A stretch of DNA of 64,000 nucleotides from contig OY783198.1 of the NCBI GenBank assembly GCA_963678675.1, forward strand, positions 5,709,001-5,773,000, given 5' to 3'. Within the stretch, counting starts at the first letter, position 1, and each line of letters begins with the position of its first letter. Made by a program: the position numbers and the translations under genes. Below the pieces are notes generated by a model that was given only the letters and a program-made list of their open reading frames with translations, did no database searches and had not been told where the DNA came from. Source of the DNA: Xiphydria camelus. Its lineage: Eukaryota > Arthropoda > Insecta > Hymenoptera > Xiphydriidae. Of this stretch, positions 1 to 11,413 are shown piece after piece.

Positions 1-315
1 GACGATTTAAGGAGTTACACTACAAGTCTAACGTCGAATCGGAAGAATTCATTCTTTCACGAATATTCGCCTCCTGGAATGGTTAAACGACCTAGTCGAG
101 TCTCCAACGTTCCGCGGCGTATGCCTTATCACACGCCAGCCCCGCCGATAAGACTCCCGTCACTATGCCACGACGTCACCAACGATGTTTCTGGTTTTCC
201 TCCTTCCAAATGTGTGTTTCCATTGTAACCGGTTTCTTATATGTATTTTCAACTACCGTCTGAACAAACAACTGTACCGAGGAAGCTATTTAAGTATAAC
301 GCAATAGAACATATA

Positions 316-520
316 CCTGAAATACCGAACATTCATTGGAACAAAAAATGTCGACTTTAAGAGATCACGGCCAATGTTGCGTTTATTGTTTACTAGATCT
401 GTAGAGAAATTTTTGCAAACTTGGGCGATTATCGGAAATAAAGTAATCAATAAACTCAACAGTGATCATGGCCTTTTAAAGTCGAAATTTTTCGTTCAAA
501 TGAACGCTCGGAACTTCAGG
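316..520 (+). mobile_element. Family B MITE, copy 1
   Basis: About 205 bp with inverted ends: a left end CCTGAAATACCGAAC and a right end whose complement is CCTGAAGTTCCGAGC, both followed by a stretch ending GTCGACTTTAA or similar. The core contains a GGAAATAAAGTAATCAATAA motif. A second copy lies inverted at 24922-25126. The right end is only 6 bp from family A copy 1. Confidence 0.75.
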
Positions 521-526
521 CACATA

Positions 527-1804
527 GGGGATAGTTGCCTATATTGAACCGGTACCTAAATTGAACCTCCTGGCTATTTTAAGTAAATGAGCATTTCCAC
601 GTCATCTGTCAGTAGAAATTCAAACCTTAGTACCGGTCATTATGCCTACAAAAAATACATAAGATGAGAGATTTTAATCTTTAACTCCCTTGAAATTTTT
701 TCAATCAAACTCTCGACCGCCCTATTTGATGTATTTTTTCACGCTGATTCGGAAAATGGCAGATATACTGACGATATCTCAAAGGAAATATATGATATCG
801 GTGATTTCATGTACTGGAAAATTATTTTTTTTCACGGAAAATCATCGATATTTCGGTCTTCCTTTGAGATATCCTCGATATATCTATAATGTTCGTAATC
901 AGCATGAAAAAATAAATAAGAAGGATGGTCAAGAGTTCAATTTTTCGCAAAAATTAAAATCTCTAAAATCGATCTCTCGACCACCTTATCCGATGTATTT
1001 TTTCATGCTGATTCCGAAAATGGCAGATATATTGACGATATCTCAAAGGAAATATAAGATATCGGTGATTTCATGTATCAGAAAACTTTTTTTTTCACGG
1101 AAAATCATCGATATTTCGGTTTTCCTTTGAGATATCCTCGATATATATATAATTTTCGTAATCAGCGCGAAAAAATACATAAGATAAGATGGTCGAGAGT
1201 TCAATTTTTCGCGAAAATTGAAATCTCAGAAATTGATCTCTCGACCACCCTATCCGATGTATTTTTTCACGCTGATTCCGAAAATCATGGTTATCAGGTC
1301 CATATCTCAAAGGAAATGCGAGATATCAGCGATTTTATGTGCGGAAAAATTATTTTTTTCATAAAAGAATCATGGATATCTCGGTGTTCCTTTGAGATTT
1401 CCTCAATATATTAATGATTTTCGTAATCAACGCGAAAAAATACACAAGATAGGATGGTCGAGAATTCGATTCCAGAGATTTCGATTTTTGTCAAAATCTT
1501 AAGCGCTGATTCCAAAAATCATGCACTCTCTTATTGAGGAAATCTTAAAGGATCGCCGAGATATCGATGATTTTCCATGAAAAGAAAATACTCTCGTACA
1601 TAAAATTGTTAATATTTGATATTTCTTTTGAGATATAGTCAATATATAGGATATATATGTATGTGAATAAGTGCATGATTTTTAGAAGCAGCACTTAAGA
1701 TTTTGACAAAAATTGAAATCTCTGGAATCAGTAGAAATGCTCATTTACTTAAAATGGCCAGGAGGTTCAATTTAGGTACCGGTTCAATATAGGCAACTCT
1801 CCCC
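527..1804 (+). mobile_element. Family A foldback transposon, copy 1 (three internal units)
   Basis: 1278 bp flanked by a TA duplication (525-526, 1805-1806). Long terminal inverted repeats start GGGGATAGTTGCC and end GGCAACTCTCCCC, with a shared inner stretch CCGGTACCTAAATTGAACC. Between them lie about three tandem units of roughly 262 bp, starting near 703, 970 and 1230. Each unit is itself an inverted repeat built on GATATCTCAAAGGAAATA and its complement. The long reading frames here are by-products of the repeats; no transposase is seen. A Tc1/mariner-type transposase is the likely mobiliser, by inference from TA. Confidence 0.9.
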
Positions 1805-1806
1805 TA

Positions 1807-2173
1807 GATAATAGAAAACCCACGTACATCGAAGGGAGAAGTTAGATAAAACGGCCAAAGTATTCCACTTTATCGCTCCTGCAACACACGAAGAGCGATT
1901 GGACCGATCGTTGCACCGCGCTCATGTCGTGCGTTCTCATTCGTGCGGATATGCTCGGGCGCGCACTCATACACTCCAAAGCTCCCACGACTTCCCGCGC
2001 CTAGAATTGGCGAGGGAAGCGTCTATAACGGGTGATTAAAAGGCGACGAGATCCTTCCGCTTCAACGGTGTCGTTACTTCTCAGACGTCGTTATCTCTCA
2101 ACTTTAAAACCTCGTTTTTCCAGTCTCCAAATTTTTTATAATATCAAAGCCTCCTTTGAGTTTTCCATATTTA
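1807..2173. other. Gap without a gene
   Basis: Unique DNA between family A copy 1 and family D copy 1. I see no exon, repeat or regulatory signal that I can support. Confidence 0.6.
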
Positions 2174-2750
2174 CACGGACAGAAAAATATATTAACTTTG
2201 ACCAAATCAGCGATTAAGGGTGGGGGAATGCAGTTTCAGTTAGTTGGAGTATTACAATAATTCGTTCTTGACATAAAAAAATATTCATATCTTTAAATCC
2301 AACTTTTAATCCATATACATATTCAATGATAAACGAAAAAGAAACGGTTCGAAAAAAGAATTATTCGTAGAGTTACAAATGCGCGTCTCTCTGCAAGAGT
2401 ATGACGTCATCGAAAGGGCAGAGAGACGCGCTTATGCCAAGCAACGAGTGCGAGGGAGATAGTTTTACCAGACTATGAAGTAGCTCCATTTTTGGATATC
2501 ATTTTCTAGCTTCGATAATGCGAAAAATGAAGAATAAAAGAATACAAGGTAAATAATTTATCCAAATTTTTCGAGTGTGCAATCAAAAAATTAATGTCAA
2601 GACCGAATTTACTCAAACGGACTACAGCCTGTTTCCTTAAAATAGCCGTTAATCATTACAACCAAATTCATTAGTCGAAGCGACTAATTCTGCATTCACC
2701 CACCCGTAAACGCAGATTTAATTGAATATACCATTTTTTTTCTCTCAGTG
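2174..2750 (+). mobile_element. Family D MITE, copy 1
   Basis: About 577 bp with inverted ends: left CACGGACAGAAAAATATATT, right TTTTTTCTCTCAGTG. The inner TIR motif is AAGGGTGGGGGAATGCAG. The core has TATTCATAT, the inverted pair GCGCGTCTCTCTGC / GCAGAGAGACGCGC around ATGACGTCATCG, and AACGAGTGCGAGGGAGAT. It is uninterrupted and so gives the empty site for the family A insertion at 61399. Confidence 0.8.
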
Positions 2751-3540
2751 CACCCACCAGATCAACGCGAATCATATTTATTACGCTGCCAATAGCTCTT
2801 AATTTATCGACGGTCCGATCCTTCGTGAACGAGAGTGGTACACCCACGGGATGCGCGTCGCGGCGACGTGTACGGTCCCATCGCGCTCTCGCGCCGGAAA
2901 CTCCCCTACACGCTACATTATACGGGGTGTGTACGGAGCGACCCGCCCGAAAGGAGACTAGGAAAATAGCGGGGTATCGTAAAACGATAAACGGCAGTAA
3001 TAAAAGTAAGTGGCCATCGGTGGTATATGACAGCTTTAAGCACCATTCGGAAGGATTGGCACGACCGCGCGGTGATACTGTAGTGATACTGCGGATCCCG
3101 CGCGCGGTGTAGATCCCCCGCCCCGTACCTATATATACGACCCACGCGCGCGCGCGCGTCCTTTACACGCGTCATTCGTCTCGGCCGTACCGAGCCGCCC
3201 GGGAGGGGGAGCAGGGTATAGGCCTCTCATCTGGCATAAATCGGGAATTGGATATCTTCTTTCGTCTTCTTTTATTCCGACCCGACGGATATGTGCGTCG
3301 CTAGGTGCGGATGGGTCAGGACCGTCGTTACGCCACGAGTGGTTCGTCCACCTTCTCGGCTCCTCTCGTCCTTTGTCCATTTATACACGTGGCAATTTTT
3401 TCTCCTTTCCACGAATGGCGAGCGGTACCTATGTTTCGAAAATCGTCGTGGTACGGCGTGTCACGCTACCTTCGTCCCTGTAAATCTAGGACACTTGAGG
3501 GTGGGAGGAGGGAGAGAACGTTGCGAAAATTATCTTTTTT
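2751..3540. other. CpG-rich gap without a gene
   Basis: Unique CpG-rich DNA with a short (CG)n run near 3147-3158. Overlapping frames on both strands are open, none with splice signals or recognisable protein. Confidence 0.5.
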
Positions 3541-3745
3541 CGGGGAAACTACGTGAACGAAACCAAAAATTTGCTTCATTCAACCATCGATGACGTAGCT
3601 GCATTTTCAAAATGTTGTCTTCCAGCTTAGATAAGGCCGAAAATGAAAAACGAAAAAAACACGGGGTAAATAGCTGTCCAAATTTTTGGAATCTGCGGTA
3701 AAAAAAAGATGCTTAAAATCCGAATTATTGTACATCGTGAAGTTC
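3541..3745 (+). mobile_element. Family D fragment
   Basis: Matches the core of family D: TTCCAGCTTAGATAAGGC, CGGGGTAAATAGCTGTCC and the following motif are the same series seen at 2500-2620 and 62650-62730. The termini are missing or too diverged to place. Confidence 0.6.
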
Positions 3746-5630
3746 GCCGTATTCGACCACACCGATATTTGAACGAATCAAATTTTTCTTCAATGACCCA
3801 AAATCTAGAATAAACGGACAGCTTTTTACACAGCATAACGCATTAGCAAGTAATTCGCATATAATCCCAATTTTTTACACGTAACGATAAAGTCTCGAAT
3901 CGATAATCGAAGAATCTCAAATAAACGGGCGACACGGCTCCCGCATATGGCGATCTCCACGAGAGGCTGCGCGGGTTAAAGTGCTCAAAGTTCGCGGAAG
4001 AGAGTTCCTCCCAACCCCCCCCTGTACCCGGCTCCTCCCACCCATCCCCAGCCCCGCGTCGCACTCTGGTCCACCCCGCGCGCGCGTCCGTGATAGACGA
4101 GAACATCGCGGCGTTTCGACTCCGCCGGCTACGGGGCGCCCATGGTGCGGCGTGGTCCATGCGCCTAAAATCGATTCGGAGACACAGACAGGGCATGGAC
4201 CTCCCCGGCTATGGTGCGTCCGTCGTAACTCGGAAACTCGCCGGCGAAGAGCGCGTAATAATCGTGCGGCAACTCGGCGCGCACCTGCGGCAGGTCGGGT
4301 GTACTTCCTCGCCGCGATATGGTAGTTTGTACGTAGTCCCTTGTCGCCGCGACCGATATGGCTGCGGCGCGGGCGGGGGGTGTATACAGGGTGGGACACA
4401 GAGAGCGTCCGCCCTTCACGACGGTTACCGCGCGATGGTGTAATGGTTACGGGATGGCTCTCGAGTGCTTCACCGCGGATACCCCATCCGACTATATTCA
4501 TAAGTCATGGCGTTGGGAGAGGGGCGTCGTTTGAATCAATTTGTTGGCCCCCCAACCGCGACGCCCAGGTAACGTTGAGGGGAGGACGGGGAGCGACAAA
4601 GTGATCGGAGAGATCACGCGGTTATTGAAATCTATGCACGGGGTCGATCGAGCGTTAAAAGAAGTCGACCGTTATCGTGAACTCGGAAAAAAAAATGTCC
4701 AGATTTTTCACGCGGCGAAAGGGAGGAGGACACTCGTGATTTATAACCGAAGGCGAGGGGCAAACCGCGAGGAAATGTGTAAAAATGGCCATCGAAGTCG
4801 CGTCAAGCGTTTCCCCGCGCGCTCCGGTGTCGTAAGTCACAGTTAGGAAGGGTCATTTGAATCACTTTGTTGTCCCCTGGCCGTCGCGGCACTTAGTGCC
4901 TGCGAGGGGCCAACAAAATGAATCGAGCCACTTCGCGCTCCCCTCGGTCCACGGGGGAGAGAGTCCGGGTAATATCGGACGCTTTGACGACCTCCGCGCT
5001 TCGTTATTCTACCAATCGGGATAATTAGGGGCCGTCGAAGTGTCCAATTCTACTCTGTGACCTTTCCCTTTTTATTTACATGCGAGTGCTCTCGATAGAA
5101 GAATTAAAGGGACCAGCCGTCGCTTCGTAAATTCGCAAATTATTCGGACCTCCTGCTCTCGAGGGAAGGAAGAGACGTCCCTGATTTATATTCGAGGGAA
5201 TAACCGATGGAAGAAATTCGCGAAGACAGCCGTCGTCGTCGTCGACGGATCTTTTCGGTCGTTCGTCGAAATTTTGGAAGCTGTCCCGCGGGGGCGTGCG
5301 TCGTTCATTTTACGGGTCGCCGTAGTCGTTTGGCGCGGAAAATTATTATTGCCAGCTCGAAACTGCGGGGTCGCGCCGCGGGAGGAAGGAGTTGCAGTAC
5401 TTACGGGGTCAGAGGTGGCGGCTGAGGGAGAGAGAGAGCGCGGGAGAGTTTGAAAATGACCGGGGGTTGGCCCCGGGTGTCTTTATGGTAGTTAGGTTTA
5501 TTAGCTGTCGTTTCGCAGTAAACTCCGGCGTGCCTTTATGCGCGCCGGGCTTAAAACTGATGTCGGTGACGTTGTGGGAGGGCGGGAAGACTCGAGAGTT
5601 GTATCGTCCTGTAGAGGAACGCCTGTATAG
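3746..5630. other. Gene-poor CpG-rich stretch
   Basis: About 1.9 kb of GC-rich DNA with a frame of 194 codons on the minus strand (3917-4501) overlapped by open frames on the plus strand, none convincing. It also holds an imperfect hairpin at 4858-4925 built on TTTGTTG-CCCC arms, with a similar motif at 4530-4550. Confidence 0.45.
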
Positions 5631-6289
5631 TATACGGGGTGTTCCACTCGGGATAGTCACTCTGTTTATTTCCGTTATTTCCTATTTCACGAACAAGTAT
5701 TTGAAGTAAAAGTCGTTTGGTGTCGAGGAGGACATATGATACATGTAACGCATTTTTGGTATCATGTATTATTTACGAGGTGTGAGAGTCACCTCCATTT
5801 CTTCATATGAAAAACTTAATATTTTTATTCCCATAAAAGTTATCGAGTTTATCGAGACTCATAAGAAACGTGTAAGATGAAATACCCATCCATTGAACGG
5901 CTTGTGAGATATTTTCGCTCAAAGTACAAGAGTAAGTTACACTTCGCGCGACTAATGTAAGCTCCTAGCGCGCCCAGCGAAATTTACTCTTGTACTTTGA
6001 GCGGAAATATCTCACAAATCGTTCACAGTGGATGAACATTTCATCTTATGCGTTTCTTATTAGTCTCGATAAACTCTACAATTTTTTTAAGAATAAAATA
6101 TTAAGTTTCGTATGAAAGCAATGGAGGTGACTCTGATACCTCGTAAACAATACACGATATCAAGAATTTGTTGCATGTATCATATGTCCTCCTCGACACC
6201 AAACAAACTTTTATTTGAAATACCTGTTCGTGAAGTGGTAAATAACGGAAACAAACAGCGTAACTATCCTGAGTGGAACACCCTGTATA
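5631..6289. mobile_element. Long foldback element, about 655 bp
   Basis: A nearly full-length inverted repeat. The left end TACGGGGTGTTCCACTC pairs with the right end GAGTGGAACACCCTGTA. The arms stay complementary for about 290 bp, with matching motifs such as GGTGTCGAGGAGGACATATG. The centre is near 5960. TA flanks both ends. No protein is encoded; the 64-codon frame inside comes from the repeat. Confidence 0.8.
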
Positions 6290-6686
6290 GCTGTGCATAT
6301 CGGTAGCAGAGACGCCGACGTGTATACGCGCGCCAGAGGGCACGTATCGCCGCGTCTTGCGCATACCTCGCGGTTGGTTAGATGCATGTGTGGGTGTTGG
6401 ATGCGTTCACGTGCAGCTTGTACGTAGCTACCGCTACGGGCGTGTGTACAAATATCTTCGTACGGTGGACGTGTACATATCGGTGCTCACCTGTGGAAGT
6501 GGATTAACGCTGGTGTCGCGTTGCGTCGGGGGACGAGTGCGTCGGTACCTTCGCGGGTTTCCTATTCAATTTTACATACACGTATGTCATGTACGAGTCC
6601 GTTGCGCGTACAATCGAATACTCGTACGCGTTAGTTCTTTCTTTTTATTACATCTTGACACGTTGTCCTTTACGTGCTTCTTTCTC

Positions 6687-7035
6687 GCACTTCTTATTCT
6701 GCCCTTTACTTTTGTCTCTGATTTGCTTAAGTTACTTCTTGTCTCCTTGCTTCGTATTATTTGGCTTTTAAATGACTTTATTTAAAAAAATTTTATCTCA
6801 TTTCGCTTCTTTGTTTGCCCAAACCGTTGCCAGGTGAATACAAGAAATATAGGAAATTCCACGCACTTCATATTTTGCCCTTTATTTTTGTCTCTGACTT
6901 GTCTCCTGTCTCCTTGCTTCGTTTCTTTTTTTTACTTTAAAATGCTTCTTTATTTTTTGTTTCAATTTTATTTCCTTTCTTTTCTTTGTTCGTCCAAACC
7001 ATTCCAAAGTGAATTACACGGAATACAGGTTTCCC
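6687..7035 (+). repeat. Two-copy direct tandem duplication, about 175 bp period
   Basis: The segment 6687-6862 (CACTTCTTATTCTGCCCTTT, later CTCCTTGCTTCGT and CCAAACCGTTGCCA) is repeated at 6863-7035 (CACTTCATATTTTGCCC, CTCCTTGCTTCGT, CCAAACCATTCCAA). The copies are diverged, T-rich and non-coding. Confidence 0.7.
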
Positions 7036-9339
7036 ATTCGCTTTTCATTCGATTCGCATGCTCCAGGACCCTAGGAATACCGAGAAACGCGGTAATCTCG
7101 GAAAATTGTATTTTTCATTCAAACTTCCACGCGTCGAGCCGCGCGCCGGTACCTAACCGCGCGCGTCCACCGAGCATCGCCCATACGTGATAATTAATTA
7201 GGCATGTGTACCCACGCCCAAATGGTTAACTAGCCGCGCTCGGCAACCGCAGCGCGCGCGATCGATAGACTATCCCCAAACCGCAGGGATTTATTCCGAG
7301 CTGCAGGGCTTCCGCATTCGTAATTTTCCACGCGATACCCGCGCGCGGCCTGTTGCGCTGTCCGCTATTCCCCCTTCGGTGGGTACACACCTATACGATT
7401 AAGATTTACGTATACCGAACAGAGCTCCTCTTCTTCCCTCGGAAGGGGATGCGCGGCTCTCGTTCGAATCCCCGAGGAGTAGAGAGGGAACACCCTCCCG
7501 CGCGCGGCTTCTCTCACCCGTTTCGAAGGTTTCCATGGTGGTCCCACCGATTCCCGGGCGGAAGAGGGGGGCGCCACGCGATCCACTCGAAATCTGGTCC
7601 CGCGGCGCGGAATATAATATCCGGTCCGCGCGAATCTCCCGCGGGCCGATGCGACATTGACCACGCGTTTTGTGGTCTTTCATCCCGATCTGTAGCAGCG
7701 CCGTCTCTCTCCTTCCCTCCTTTCTCTCTTTCTCGCTCTCTCGCTCTATCCCGCGCCGTCCCATGATTTACGGGAACCGTGCGGAATCCGAACAATGTTA
7801 ATTTCGCGTTGAATTCCGGACGGTCGACCGAGCCCTCTCCCGCTGGGCCGGGCTCGCTTCGCCCGCGCGAGCCTATACATATAGGTACGTCATACGTATA
7901 GGCCCCGACCGATCTCTCCTCCTCTCGCCCTCTCTCTCGCGCGCGCAGTCTCTCTACGCGTGGTTATAGACGAGGGTTGGGAGGACGGAGATATGATCCC
8001 GGCGCCCGGACCAGCGGCTCTGCCCTCGGTTGATAGCGGAATGCCATTTCGCCGGGAGAGGGTGGAACACGTGTGCGCTGCACTTTGGCGGTTATCGCGC
8101 GGCGATCGCGCTTGGCGATTATGCGGAGATGTTAGTGATTTCGAGTCGATTATTATTCGTAGTCTTGCTACGGTCGGACCTCCCTACTCTTTACGCGCCG
8201 GGGATGAATTTCTCAAAGAATATCTCGTATTATTATAATTATCACTTCGTGTAAACTCTCTTCGTTCACGCACGAGTGTATTGCTAATTAAACAATGAGA
8301 TGAAGCTAATGAAATTCCTAATAAGTCCAGGGCTCTGAAAATATCATGTACAGTACTGATGAGAGAACCAATAGGCACTCTTCACGCACACAATGGCACG
8401 CTATATCGATGAACCGCAGTTACTACGTCACTTCCTTTTCTAATTCCGTTGGAAATAGCGCTTGTTGATTTGTCGATAATTATGGAAACACTGGTTTTTA
8501 ATCAAAACGCTCTTACAGAAGTACTTAACAGGGCAAAAACTTGTTTTCCATAAGAAAAAAAATACATGTCCCTTCCCTACCAGAGAGATCCGACTGTACG
8601 TACGGCGAACGGACCATCGCGAAGCGATTAATCGCGTCATTGTCTCTTTGTTACGCGGAGAAAAGCCGCGTGCTATTATGATTTTATACGGGAGAGTCCG
8701 CCGAGAACTTTTCTCCGCGTAGAAATTTCTCCTCGGAAATCTTATAAAGCCGGTTTAAATCTTGTCTTCGCGAGTCAAGGCGACGCCTTTGACTCTTACT
8801 TCGAGGACGAAGTTTCGTGGAGAAACTTTCGGTTCTGATTTGGACTTTGTACACTGTTAATGCTTCGAAGTGCATTTCCTATAACTATAATATTTTCCGT
8901 CGAAAAACTCAGCGCGGCTACCCTCCTTCATGCCAAGATCGACTCTTCGCCGGTTGAACTAACGCAATTATATTCTGACCCCCCGCCTAAGTATATCGAC
9001 GTGTGACGCTGCCGAAGAGTGTTCGCTTTGTGTGCGTCCGTTCCGCCGTGTAATAAGCTCGGCGGTATGTAGATACCATGGTATGTAGTGCAGACTCCGG
9101 AGTACACAGGTATATACGCGGGAGCCCCCCTCGCTTTATATATATTCCACACGGCTCGGAGCCTTCATAGAGCCTGATAACTCGATCAAATTATTGTAAT
9201 AAAGTTAGCCGTCACTTCGAACGAAGCGTAGTGACGTCAGGCTAAAGAGAAGCCCCGCGTTATACACGCCACTGGAAGTTTGGATCGCGCTAATGCAATA
9301 TTTATTCGTCGCTCAATTTCACGAGAAAAGAGATCTGTA
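7036..9339. other. Gene-poor CpG-rich stretch
   Basis: No gene supported. It contains pyrimidine-rich CT tracts (7700-7760, 7920-7950) and a small inverted repeat at about 8654-8724 (TACGCGGAGAAAAG and its complement). Confidence 0.45.
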
Positions 9340-9775
9340 AACTTTTTTTTCACGATTACGCCAGTTACATTGCGACTGGTACCGGGAAAAAAGCACGTCA
9401 TCGTACTTCCGGCGTCACGGATTCCGTCGCTGATGTCTTTTTAACGTGTCATTTTTAAACATACCAGTCAATGAACAAGTAATTCTCGTGCGCTCGTTAG
9501 CTACGGCGGAATTTGCCCTGATTAATGAAAGCACGAGAATTGACTGATCATAGGTTAGTACGTTTAAGAATGACGATTTAAAAAGTCACCAGCGACGGAA
9601 TCCGTGACACCAGGAGAGTAGAACATCGTAACTCGTTGCTGCGCAAGGAAAAGTCGGAAGTCACATCGACGCCGACAAGGACTTACGACGTTTCCACGCG
9701 CAGCAACGATTTGCGACGTTTCTCAATAACAGTGAAAAGATACGTGCTTTTTTCCAGTACCGGTCGATTTTTTCG
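9340..9775. mobile_element. Imperfect foldback element
   Basis: Inverted arms share GTCACGGATTCCGTCGCTG (left 9415-9433; complement at 9585-9604). They also share the outer pair CGACTGGTACCGGGAAAAAA near 9375 and TTTTTTCCAGTACCGGTCG near 9748-9766. The centre is near 9510. The inner arms are also complementary around AATTCTCGTGC. Non-coding, with diverged ends. Confidence 0.6.
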
Positions 9776-10476
9776 CCAAGTTTCGCCTCGTGATCGTGGC
9801 TCGCTATTTTACACGGTAGAATCGTCTACGAGGATCGTCGATGGATTTATCGCGTTTCGGCAGAATTTCGCCCCGACGGATTTCATGAAGCGCCGGATGC
9901 AGGGGGTGCACTCGAAAAATACGAAACACCCGCTGCTACATATTTCGCGCACGTAGCTGCAGCAATTTACGTGAAAGGGTCCGTAAACCGCGCGTCCTTA
10001 AAGCTTAACCGTCCATAGATCCTGCCCTGCCCCCGCGACGAAACTCCCTCGACTCCCTCCGGCGGTGCCTAAAGTGCCGCTCAATAATGTACATCGCGTT
10101 AAAATCCCTTATTTATTCATAAACTCACGAAAGTGCCGACTACGGGAGAGTCTTCCCAGGCGGCGGACTGCGCGCCGCGAGTTTCGTGGGATAAACTGTT
10201 CTAAGCCGGAATTACACGGGTAAAGCGTTATCTTGGTATCGGTGTGAAATGGGAAGACAACGAGGGGAACGGGGACTCCCGCTCGCTTCATTTACATTTT
10301 CGCGTATTTTTGAACACGACGGTTCCTGAAGTCGATCGTCATCTCGTACTCGACTTCCGATTGCCCTGCTGCGACATTCGGAGAAGAGAGACAAGTCAGG
10401 GCCGTTGAGCATTCCTTTGAATTTATGAGAAATCACGAAACTAAACTTTACACCGAGAAGACAATCTATTAGTAGT

Positions 10477-10624
10477 TAATAAATGTCATTTTACGTACGG
10501 CGAAATAAATATTTCGTTAGGCCGAAGGATCTAATTGTGCCAAATAAATATTGTAATAGTTAACGAATATTTCCTTGATCCGATAAAATGTTTATTTCGC
10601 CATATTCAAACAGACATTTATCGA
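10477..10624. mobile_element. Degraded short foldback repeat
   Basis: The left arm ATAAATGTC...GGCGAAATAAA and the right arm TTTATTTCGCC...GACATTTAT are inverted copies about 148 bp apart end to end. The ends are too diverged to call a duplication. Confidence 0.45.
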
Positions 10625-11243
10625 CTACGGTAAACTGTTTTCTCGATGAATGTATAACTTTCGAAATCCGAATAAAAACTAACTCTCTTACGTATCAAGA
10701 TTATTTTTCAATAAAAATAATTTTTCGAACGTCACACGGCCAAGCGACACTGACTTCCTGACGTAGAATAGCTTCGTTTTTATACCCGCGGTGCCACGGC
10801 CGGAAATGCTGCCACGTATAATTGATGCGTTCCTCCACGTAATCTGTTACGCAAAGTCGATTTTATTTCCTGGACGCGAGAAGACGTAGAAACCTTATTG
10901 AAGCGAGATACAGAGTCCGAGTCAAAAGGGGGACGAGAGTTGTGCAACGCGCTTTAAGGGCGACGGGGCGACGACGGTCCGTTGATTCGTTGATTTGTCT
11001 TGATTATCTCAATGACAGCCTTACGATCTGCTGCAGACGATGGAGGCGAGGCGCGCGCGTTGGAAAGATGTTTCGATCAAATCGCGTTAAGCGTTATTTC
11101 GAGAACATCATTTTGACGTTGTATAATTTGTCATTTTTTGTGTAAATGTATACTTAAAGTATTAGAGAGATCTTTATTAGGAAAAAAAAAGGTTTATTTA
11201 TCTCTGCGATTCTGTGTTTCGTAAAAGTCTAGTATCGATCGAT

Positions 11244-11249
11244 TTTATT
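11244..11249 (-). other. Candidate poly(A) signal of OBP-A
   Basis: AATAAA on the minus strand, about 165 bp past the OBP-A stop. It is the nearest canonical signal; another lies at 11193-11198. No cleavage evidence is available. Confidence 0.35.
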
Positions 11250-11413
11250 ATTCCGTTCAATGATTCCATTCGGGGCTTACCGTCCTTTTCATCATATTTT
11301 CGGTTACGAGCGATTGATGCACATTTCGTGACTCCAAGATTGGATTATCGCGGGGCGCCAATTGATGATATCTCGAGGACGCTATGAGGTTTTCCGCCAC
11401 ATTTTCAGTCGCA

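Noticed and set aside
690..1414. Two frames of 146 and 113 codons with repeated peptide phrases
   Set aside because: They lie in the internal hairpin units of family A copy 1. The repeated peptides mirror the DNA repeats, and similar frames occur in the other two copies.
3917..4501. 194-codon minus-strand frame
   Set aside because: Overlapped by equally long plus-strand frames; composition follows local GC content and no domain is visible.
7441..7500. TTCGAATCCCC string resembling a tRNA T-loop
   Set aside because: No acceptor stem, A box or cloverleaf can be drawn around it. The similar GGTTCGACTCCCC near 36018 fails in the same way.
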